A stretch of DNA of 64,000 bases, from positions 123,538 through 187,537 of the forward strand of contig CAVPHU010000002.1 in the NCBI GenBank assembly GCA_963704815.1. The letters are read 5' to 3'. A model generated the notes under the pieces. It had not been told where the DNA came from, ran no database searches, and worked only from the letters and a program-made list of their open reading frames with translations. Within the stretch, counting starts at the first letter, position 1. The number at the start of each line of letters is the position of its first letter. Both the position numbers and the translations under genes were made by a program. The DNA is from DATKWD01 sp963704815 (GTDB taxonomy: Bacteria; Actinomycetota; Acidimicrobiia; Acidimicrobiales; Salinilacustritrichaceae). This document shows positions 33,493 to 40,359 of the stretch, piece after piece.

Positions 33493-36054
33493 TCAGCGAT
33501 CGGTGGTGGTGTCGGCCGGCGAACTGACCACCACGCCCCCCTCGATGACATCGATCGACACCGTTGCGTCGGTCGCCACGCCTCGCCCGTCGAAGGTCGG
33601 GGGCACGGTCTGGGCCGCAAGGATCGGAGTGTCGCCGCCTTCGAGGATGAGCACACATCCGGCGAAGTCGGCGCAGGCCGTTCCGATCTCGGATTGGGAG
33701 ACGTCGGGGAGGAACCGGGCGACGTCTGCGGTCGCGTCGCTGTCGGCGGCGGTGGCGGCGAGCGCCAGGAACGTGACGGCGTCGTAGGTCTCGGGCACGT
33801 AGTCCTGGTCGGTGCCGAGTGGGCTGCTCACGTCGTTCTGGCCGAGGCGAGCGGCAAGGGATTCGACCGGCGGCGCGAAGGGTGTGACGGCGCGCACCCC
33901 GTCGATGGGCGCCTCGAGGTTCTCGACGACGTCGTCGAGGTTGAGCCCGACGAGCACGACCCTGTCCGGCGCCGCGCCGTTGGCGATGAGCTGCTCGAGG
34001 TCGGCGGCGTTGGCGGCAGGGTCCACGTCGCCCGTGAGCAGCACGAAGTCGTCTGGGCCGGGACGGGCTGCCGCGACGCTGGGCTCGGTCACGAACTCGA
34101 GCCCAGCCGCCTCGACGGTGTCCTGAACCTCGCGCTCGGCATCGGAATCGGAGACGGCGATGCCGGGTCCGACGACCATGACCCGGGACGCCCCCTGTGC
34201 GACGGCGAGATCGACCGCCGCAGCCGCGACGTGCTCGGTGGTGGCGGCGCTCTGGAAGAAGAGGTCGTCGTCGTTGATCGATCGGAGTCCGACGCTGCTG
34301 GCGCTCGTGGTGAGACCGAGCAGGCAGGACGACTGGAGGGCCGGGATGGCTTGCTGGGATTCTCCCGTGGAGAGCGGGCCGACCATGACGTCGGCTCCGG
34401 CCGAGCCGAGCTCGGCGACCGCACCCGCAGCGCCGCCTGCGGTGTCGGCGACGATCAGCTCGACCGGTTCACCATTCACGCCGCCTGCTGTATTGAGGTC
34501 GTCGACGGCCAGCCGAGCCCCGGACTCGACCCCCGTGAGGAAGCGGAGTGGGCCGGTGACGTCGGTGGCGACCCCGATGCGGAACACGCCGTCGGCGTTG
34601 GGGGACGTGCAGGAGGGGGCGGCGCCGGTGCCGAGCACCGGTGTGGCGGTCGACTCGATCGGATCGACGGGGGCTTGGTCGGCGGTCTCGAGCACGGGTT
34701 CGCCGTCATCGCCGCGGGGAACCAGGGCGAACAGCACGAGGGCGAGCACCGCTCCTGCGCCGGCGAGCACGAACGGCACCGGGTTCCGCGGCTTCTTCTC
34801 GTGCTCGTCCTTTTCGGCCGGCGCGTCGCCCTCTGTCCGGTGCTCGGCGGCGTCGTCGGTGTCAGATGCGCTGGCCGGGGTTGGGAGTGCAGCCGAATCG
34901 GACACCGTGGCGGATGAGACAGCGGCGCCGGCGCCGACCGCTGCGGCGGTTGCGGCGGAGGTCCCCGCGCCGACCGATCCGTCCGATGCCGGCTGGTCGG
35001 CGAGGCCTTCGCCCGACCGCGCCGCTCCGCGTGCGATGGCGTTCTTCGGGTCGGCGTCGACCGCGACCGGCCGCCCCAACGCGCTCGTGACCCGCTGAGC
35101 CACGAGCGGGATACGGCTCGACCCGCCGACCAGCAGGATCGAGGTGATGTCGGACGGCTCGAGGTCGGTTCCGGTGATGGCGCGCGTCAGGGCCTTCACG
35201 CTCTCGTCGAGCAGTGGGCCGACCATCTCCTCGAACTCGGCTCGGGTGAGCCGGACCGGCCCGGTGGCTCCGGGGACGAACACCGGGATCGTCGCGTCGG
35301 TGGTGGACGACAACGCGACCTTGGCGTCGACGCACGCTCGCCGGAGTTGCTGGAGGGCTGCGGCGGTGGTGGGGTCGTCGGGGTCGACGTCGCTGATCCC
35401 TGCTTCCTCGATCACGTGCTGGAGCACGGCCGCGTCGAAGTCGATCCCACCCAGGTGCTCGACGCCGCGGGGCGTCCCGAGCACGCTGAAGCCGTTGTCG
35501 TCGCGCCTGAGCACGGCTGCGTCGAATGTGCCGCCTCCGAGGTCGTAGACGGCAACGGCCTGACCGACGGGAAGTCGCTGGCGGCTGGCGTAGTCGATGG
35601 CGGCCGCTTCGGGCTCGGTGATGAAGGTCACCGGGACGGGGTCGAGGACCGACCGGGTGGCCGCTTCGAAGAGCTCGCGCCGGTAGCCGCCCCAGTTGGC
35701 GGGGTGGGTGAGGGTCACCCCGTCGGGTTGTTCACCCTGGCGCTCCACCACGACCTCCACGACCTCTTCGAGGAGTCGGGCCATGAGGAGATGGGGTGCG
35801 TACGGCGATCCGCCGATCAGGATCGGTGCCGGATCGCCGATCCGCCTCTTGAACTCGCGGGCCGCCAGGCTCGGATCGGCGAGCGATCGGGCTTCGGCGG
35901 CCTCGCCGGCGGTGAAGACGCCGGATTCGAGGGCGATGACCGACGGAGTGGCTGCCGCGGCGGTGCCGAGATTGACCATCTCGACCACGCCGTCGTGGTG
36001 CACCGCCGCCGCGGTGAACGTCGTGCCGAGGTCGACACCGAGGTGGTAACCCAT
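33493..36054 (-). CDS. Hsp70-type ATPase fused through a membrane span to a periplasmic-binding-protein domain
   Basis: An 853-residue chimera starting at ATG 36054. Residues 1 to about 360 are an Hsp70/actin-fold ATPase (VDLGTTFTAAAVHH, VYDLGGGTFDAAVL, LLVGGSSRIPLVAQ) without the substrate-binding lid. A long Ala/Ser linker is followed by one membrane helix (about 425-447) and, from about 482 to the end, a type I periplasmic-binding domain of the branched-chain amino acid receptor kind (FRIGVATDVTGPL, VMVGPLSTGESQQAIPALQS, YDAVTFLAL). The topology suggests an outside ligand sensor coupled to an inside chaperone-like ATPase. It is probably cotranscribed with the HerA-like ATPase. Function not described for this arrangement, as far as I know. 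Confidence 0.9.
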   Translation of the reverse strand: MGYHLGVDLGTTFTAAAVHHDGVVEMVNLGTAAAATPSVIALESGVFTAGEAAEARSLADPSLAAREFKRRIGDPAPILIGGSPYAPHLLMARLLEEVVEVVVERQGEQPDGVTLTHPANWGGYRRELFEAATRSVLDPVPVTFITEPEAAAIDYASRQRLPVGQAVAVYDLGGGTFDAAVLRRDDNGFSVLGTPRGVEHLGGIDFDAAVLQHVIEEAGISDVDPDDPTTAAALQQLRRACVDAKVALSSTTDATIPVFVPGATGPVRLTRAEFEEMVGPLLDESVKALTRAITGTDLEPSDITSILLVGGSSRIPLVAQRVTSALGRPVAVDADPKNAIARGAARSGEGLADQPASDGSVGAGTSAATAAAVGAGAAVSSATVSDSAALPTPASASDTDDAAEHRTEGDAPAEKDEHEKKPRNPVPFVLAGAGAVLALVLFALVPRGDDGEPVLETADQAPVDPIESTATPVLGTGAAPSCTSPNADGVFRIGVATDVTGPLRFLTGVESGARLAVDDLNTAGGVNGEPVELIVADTAGGAAGAVAELGSAGADVMVGPLSTGESQQAIPALQSSCLLGLTTSASSVGLRSINDDDLFFQSAATTEHVAAAAVDLAVAQGASRVMVVGPGIAVSDSDAEREVQDTVEAAGLEFVTEPSVAAARPGPDDFVLLTGDVDPAANAADLEQLIANGAAPDRVVLVGLNLDDVVENLEAPIDGVRAVTPFAPPVESLAARLGQNDVSSPLGTDQDYVPETYDAVTFLALAATAADSDATADVARFLPDVSQSEIGTACADFAGCVLILEGGDTPILAAQTVPPTFDGRGVATDATVSIDVIEGGVVVSSPADTTTDR

Positions 36055-36083
36055 CACCGGAAGCGTGCCACAGGGAGCGAAGC

Positions 36084-36089
36084 TACGGT
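36084..36089 (+). promoter_or_regulatory. -10 box, leaderless promoter of the VOC gene
   Basis: TACGGT stands 7 nt before ATG 36097, with no ribosome site between them, so the mRNA is predicted to start at or very near the start codon. Confidence 0.45.
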
Positions 36090-36096
36090 CCTGGGA

Positions 36097-36501
36097 ATGG
36101 AGCTCGGAGCCTTTTCGATCAGCATTCCCGTGACCGATCTCGACCGGTCGCGCACGTACTACGAGGCCTTCGGGTTCGAGGTGGTGGGCGGCGACGAGGA
36201 GACGGGCTACCAGATCCTGCGCAGTGGTCAGACCACGATCGGCCTGTTCGCGTTCGAGGGCATGGAGTTCACCGAGCCGATGCTCACGTTCAACCCCGGT
36301 CTGGCGCAGGACATGTCGAGTCCCGACGACTTCACCGACATCCGCGAGATCCGGCAACGGCTGCTCGACGCCTCGATCGTCATCGACCAGGATCTCGACC
36401 CCGACGAGACCGGTCCGGCGCACCTCGGTCTCCACGACCCCGACGGTCATCCGATCCTCATCGACCAGTTCCGCGACGCGCCGGGCGCCGAGACCGACTG
36501 A
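36097..36501 (+). CDS. VOC (glyoxalase/bleomycin-resistance fold) protein
   Basis: A 134-residue single-domain VOC protein. The first repeat starts ISIPVTDLDRSRTYYEAFGF, and the second ends with the metal-ligand region LHDPDGHPILIDQF. It may be a lyase, isomerase or binding protein; the substrate cannot be inferred. It is divergent from the Hsp70-fusion gene with only 42 nt between starts, so their promoters overlap. Confidence 0.88.
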   Translation: MELGAFSISIPVTDLDRSRTYYEAFGFEVVGGDEETGYQILRSGQTTIGLFAFEGMEFTEPMLTFNPGLAQDMSSPDDFTDIREIRQRLLDASIVIDQDLDPDETGPAHLGLHDPDGHPILIDQFRDAPGAETD

Positions 36502-36530
36502 AGGACGCATCGGACGTCGTCTTCCGCCAC

Positions 36531-36569
36531 CCCGCCGCCCCTGACCCGCCGCCCCTGACCCGCCGCCCC
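36531..36569. repeat. Short tandem repeat, 14-nt unit
   Basis: The unit CCCGCCGCCCCTGA occurs twice in full and a third time in part (36531-36544, 36545-36558, 36559-36569) in the spacer between the VOC and MscS genes. Probably slippage-prone low-complexity DNA. Confidence 0.7.
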
Positions 36570-36678
36570 GGATCGCTGTCCGTTCCGAGCCACCATGTGG
36601 CCGAAAGCGGACAGAGATCGGGTGAGCGGGCCCGCATCCGGGGGCCCCGGGGGAGTTCGTGACTACGTTGATCCCATC

Positions 36679-37707
36679 GTGACGCGTCTTGGCCTCGACA
36701 CCGAACAGCTGACCGAGGTCTGCGGCGAGCGACCCAGCGTCGCCTGTAGGAACGTCCTCGAGTGGACCGACAACGCACAAGCCGCCGAGCTGGCGAACTG
36801 GCTGGTCGACCGACCGTTGAAGGTGGTCTTCATCGTCTTCGTGGCCTGGCTGGCCAATCGACTGGCGCGACGCGGCATCGGCCGAGCGGTGAGCCGGGCA
36901 ACCGGCGACGATGCCCAGAAGCTCGTACGCCAGATGAAGAAGCATACCGGCGGGGCACGAGCAGGCGAGCCCGACGTCGACCGGTCGCTCCGAACCGAGA
37001 TGCGGGCCAACACCATCGTTCAGGTCCTCGGATCGACGAGCACCGTCATCATCTGGAGCATCGCCGCGGTGATGATCCTGGCGGAGCTCGGCGTGAACAT
37101 CGGCCCGTTGATCGCCGGCGCCGGAATCGCCGGGGTCGCGCTCGGGTTCGGTGCCCAGAGCTTGGTGAAGGACTTCCTCTCCGGCCTGTTCATGCTCATC
37201 GAGGACCAGTTCGGCGTCGGTGACGTGGTCGATGTCGGCGACGCGGTGGGCGTGGTGGAGGCCCTGTCGCTCCGAACGGTTCGGATCCGCGACGTCGAGG
37301 GGACGGTCTGGCACGTGCCGAACGGCGAGATCCGTCGGGTCGGCAACAAGTCGCAGCAGTGGGCCAGGGCGCTGGTCGACATCGAGGTCGCCTACGACAC
37401 CGACCTCGAACGAGCCGAATCGATCATCCAGGAGGTTGCCGACGAGGTCTTCCACTCCGACGAGTGGAACCAGCAGATGCTCGAGGAGCCCGAGGTCTGG
37501 GGGGTCGAGACCCTCGGCGCCGACGGCATCGCCATCCGGCTCGTGATCAAGACCCAGCCCGGCGAGCAGTTCGCGGTGTCACGCGAGCTTCGCCGGAGGC
37601 TCAAGGACGCGTTCGACGAGGCCGGCATCGAGATCCCGTTCCCCCAGCGCACCATGTGGATCAGGCGTGAAGAGGGAACCAGCGTCAGCGAGGACCTCGA
37701 CCTCTGA
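36679..37707 (+). CDS. Small-conductance mechanosensitive channel (MscS family)
   Basis: A 342-residue membrane channel. Two or three helices come first (one at about residues 50-65, another at about 125-150), then the pore helix and beta-domain signature (IAGVALGFGAQSLVKDFLSGLFMLIE) with the family-typical Gly/Ala packing, and a C-terminal domain ending FPQRTMWIRREE. It would release solutes on hypo-osmotic shock. GTG 36679 fits the reading frame; a TACGTT box lies 9 nt before it. It is convergent with valS. Confidence 0.92.
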   Translation: MTRLGLDTEQLTEVCGERPSVACRNVLEWTDNAQAAELANWLVDRPLKVVFIVFVAWLANRLARRGIGRAVSRATGDDAQKLVRQMKKHTGGARAGEPDVDRSLRTEMRANTIVQVLGSTSTVIIWSIAAVMILAELGVNIGPLIAGAGIAGVALGFGAQSLVKDFLSGLFMLIEDQFGVGDVVDVGDAVGVVEALSLRTVRIRDVEGTVWHVPNGEIRRVGNKSQQWARALVDIEVAYDTDLERAESIIQEVADEVFHSDEWNQQMLEEPEVWGVETLGADGIAIRLVIKTQPGEQFAVSRELRRRLKDAFDEAGIEIPFPQRTMWIRREEGTSVSEDLDL

Positions 37708-37715
37708 GGGGTGGG

Positions 37716-40259
37716 TCAGGCGAGGGTGACGTCGACCTCGAAGGCGTTGGCCTGCTCGGTGGTGAGTTCGGCGACCTTGCCGGCGTCCTTGACGTCGGCA
37801 ACGACCTGTTCGAGGGCACGCAGACGTTCGCTCGTGTCGTGCACCGCCACGGCGGCCACCTCGCTCCGCATCGAAGCCTTGGCCTCGGACTTGGCCCGGC
37901 GGATCTCGGTGAGCACGTCGGCGGCGACGGTCGAGAGGGCGGGGTCGCCTTCCCCGGCCGCGGCCCGGAGCTCGTCGCCTGAGGGCCAGGTCGACCGATG
38001 GACCGAACCCTCCTGCCACCACGACCACACCTCTTCGGTGGCGAACGGCAGGAAGGGAGCGAACAACTTGAGCAGCGTCTCGAGCGCGAGCCGCAACGAC
38101 GCCTGGGCCGATGCGGCAGCTTCGTCGCCCATCGAGCCGTAGGCACGGCCCTTGACGAGCTCGAGGTGGTCGTCGGTGAAGCTCCAGAAGAACGTCTCGG
38201 CCCGTTCGACGGCCCGGGCGTAGTCGAACGCGTCGAATGCCTTGGTGGCCTCGTCGACGAGGTCGGCCAGCCGCACGAGCATCGAGCGGTCGAGCGGTTC
38301 GGTGATCGTCGTGCCGCCCGGAGCCTCACCGATGCCCAGGGTGAACTTCGACGCGTTCAACAGCTTGATCGCCAGCCGCCGCCCGATCTTCATCTGGCCT
38401 TCGTCCTGGGCCAGGTCCATGCCGGGCCGGGCCTGGGCCGCCCAGTAGCGGACGCCGTCGGCACCGAACTCCTCGATGATCTCGACCGGGCCCTTCTGGG
38501 TGTTGCCGGCCGACTTCGAGAGCTTCTTGCGGTCGGGGTCGACGACGAAACCCGAGATCGCCGCGTTGGCGAACGGCAACTCGCCGAACAGGTAGTTGGC
38601 CTTGACGACGGTCGAGAACAGCCAGGTGCGGATGATCTCGTGGGCCTGGGGCCGCAGATCCATCGGGTAGGTGCGGGCGAACAGGTCGTCGTCCTCCTCC
38701 CACCCGCAGGCGATCTGCGGGGTCATCGACGACGTGTTCCACGTGTCCATGACGTCGGGGTCGGCGGCGAACCCGCCCGGCTGGTTGCGCTGCGACTCCT
38801 GGTACCCGGGCGCGGACATCGTCGTCGGGTCGACCGGGAGCATGTCCTCGGTGGCGGTGATGGGGGAGAGGTAGTCGATGACACCGTCGTCGCCGATGGG
38901 GTACCAGATCGGGAACGGGACGCCGAAGAAGCGCTGGCGGGTGATGTTCCAATCGCCTTGGAGGCCGTTGGCCCAGTCCTCGAACCGGACCCGCATGAAC
39001 TCGGGGAACCAGTTGAGCTCCTTGCCGTGGGTGATCATCTCCTCGGTCGAGGGATAGCGCACGAACCACTGGTTCGAGGTGACGATCTCGAGCGCCTTCT
39101 TGCCGTTCTCCCAGAACTTCACCGGATGGGTGATGGGACGTGGTTCGCCGTCCATCGCTCCGTCGGAGACGAGGCGCTCCACGATGCTCTTCTGCGCGCT
39201 GAAGACGGTCTTGCCGGCCAGCTGGGCGTAGACCTCGTTGGCCCGGTCGGCGTCGACCGACTCCCAACCGTCTTCGCCGAAACTGATGTCGTCGAAGCGA
39301 CCGTCGTGGCGGACCACCGGCCGGATGGGCAATCCGAGCTCACGCCACCAGATGACGTCGGTCGTGTCGCCGAACGTGCAGATCATGGCGATGCCCGTGC
39401 CCTTGTCGGGCTGAGCCAACGGGTGGGCGACGATCGGGACCTCGACGCCGAACAGCGGTGTCGTCGCAGTCTTCCCGAACAAGGGTTGATAGCGCTCGTC
39501 GTCGGGATGGGCGACGACGGCGACGCACGACGGGAGCAGCTCGGGCCGGGTCGTGTCGATGAGGAGGTCGCTGCCGTCGGGACCGGTGAACCGGAGCTTG
39601 TGGTAGGCGCCGGCTATCTCGCGATCTTCGAGCTCGGCCTGGGCGACGGCGGTGCGCATGTCGACGTCCCACAGCGTCGGTGCGCCCGAGCGGTAGACGA
39701 GGTCGCGCTCGAGCAGTCGCAGGAACGCCCGCTGGCTGACGCGGGTCGCCTTGGGGCCGATGGTCGTGTAGGTCTGGGTCCAGTCCACGGACAGGCCGAC
39801 GGTCGACCACAGGTCGAAGTAGCTCTGCTCGAGTTCCTCGACCACCTCTTCGCAGATCTCGACGAAGTTCGGACGACTGATCGGAATCGGCCGATCGCCC
39901 TTCTTGACCTTCTCGGGCGGTGTGAAGTCGGGGTCGTAGGGCAGCGACGGATCGCACAGGACGCCCGTCATGAGCTGGACCCGGCGCTCGACGTTCAGAC
40001 CGTTGTCGTCCCACCCCATCGGGTAGAAGACCTCTTTGCCGCGCATCCGTTGGTAGCGCGCCACCATGTCGGTGTGGCTGTATGAGCACACGTGCCCGGG
40101 GTGCAGCGTGCCGCTCACCGTCGGCGGCGGCGTGTCGATCGAGAAGATCTCGTCGCGGGTCTTGGTGCGATCGAACCGATAGGTCCCGTCGGCCTCCCAG
40201 CGAGCGCGCCACTTGGCTTCGAGACCTTCGAGTGAGGGCTTGTCCGGGATGCTCGCCAC
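37716..40259 (-). CDS. valS: Valyl-tRNA synthetase
   Basis: An 847-residue class I synthetase. The HIGH equivalent is SGTLHPGHVCSY and KMSKS appears as RKKLSKSAGN. The editing domain contains DTTRPELLPSCVAVVAHPDD, and the anticodon-binding end includes FAPFLPFATEEVWSWW. It charges tRNA-Val in the cytoplasm. A short C-terminal coiled region remains. It starts with GTG at 40259, 6 nt after a TAGCCT -10 box, so it is probably leaderless. The promoter block is identical to that of typA. Confidence 0.96.
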   Translation of the reverse strand: MASIPDKPSLEGLEAKWRARWEADGTYRFDRTKTRDEIFSIDTPPPTVSGTLHPGHVCSYSHTDMVARYQRMRGKEVFYPMGWDDNGLNVERRVQLMTGVLCDPSLPYDPDFTPPEKVKKGDRPIPISRPNFVEICEEVVEELEQSYFDLWSTVGLSVDWTQTYTTIGPKATRVSQRAFLRLLERDLVYRSGAPTLWDVDMRTAVAQAELEDREIAGAYHKLRFTGPDGSDLLIDTTRPELLPSCVAVVAHPDDERYQPLFGKTATTPLFGVEVPIVAHPLAQPDKGTGIAMICTFGDTTDVIWWRELGLPIRPVVRHDGRFDDISFGEDGWESVDADRANEVYAQLAGKTVFSAQKSIVERLVSDGAMDGEPRPITHPVKFWENGKKALEIVTSNQWFVRYPSTEEMITHGKELNWFPEFMRVRFEDWANGLQGDWNITRQRFFGVPFPIWYPIGDDGVIDYLSPITATEDMLPVDPTTMSAPGYQESQRNQPGGFAADPDVMDTWNTSSMTPQIACGWEEDDDLFARTYPMDLRPQAHEIIRTWLFSTVVKANYLFGELPFANAAISGFVVDPDRKKLSKSAGNTQKGPVEIIEEFGADGVRYWAAQARPGMDLAQDEGQMKIGRRLAIKLLNASKFTLGIGEAPGGTTITEPLDRSMLVRLADLVDEATKAFDAFDYARAVERAETFFWSFTDDHLELVKGRAYGSMGDEAAASAQASLRLALETLLKLFAPFLPFATEEVWSWWQEGSVHRSTWPSGDELRAAAGEGDPALSTVAADVLTEIRRAKSEAKASMRSEVAAVAVHDTSERLRALEQVVADVKDAGKVAELTTEQANAFEVDVTLA

Positions 40260-40264
40260 GGCGA

Positions 40265-40280
40265 GAGGCTAACGGTGGGC
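40265..40280 (-). promoter_or_regulatory. Promoter block of valS, identical to the typA promoter
   Basis: GAGGCTAACGGTGGGC on the plus strand. On the coding strand -10 TAGCCT (40271-40266) is 6 nt before GTG 40259. The identical 16-mer is at 23980-23995. Confidence 0.55.
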
Positions 40281-40347
40281 GCAGAGGCCTCAGAAGTTCG
40301 TATCGCCCGCCACGAGGGCTCGCCGGCGGCGACGTGCGTGGGGTGCT

Positions 40348-40353
40348 TAGGCT
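40348..40353 (+). promoter_or_regulatory. -10 box, leaderless promoter of the cyclase-STAND gene
   Basis: TAGGCT is 6 nt before GTG 40360. Divergent from the valS promoter, whose -10 is about 77 nt away. Confidence 0.5.
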
Positions 40354-40359
40354 CGGGTC

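Noticed and set aside
37998..40085. A 695-codon plus-strand frame opposite valS, and similar long antisense frames opposite the prolyl oligopeptidase, GGDEF and Hsp70 genes
   Set aside because: High-GC DNA gives long antisense frames by codon bias; these are Arg/Gly/Val-rich without motifs, while the opposite strands carry complete enzymes.
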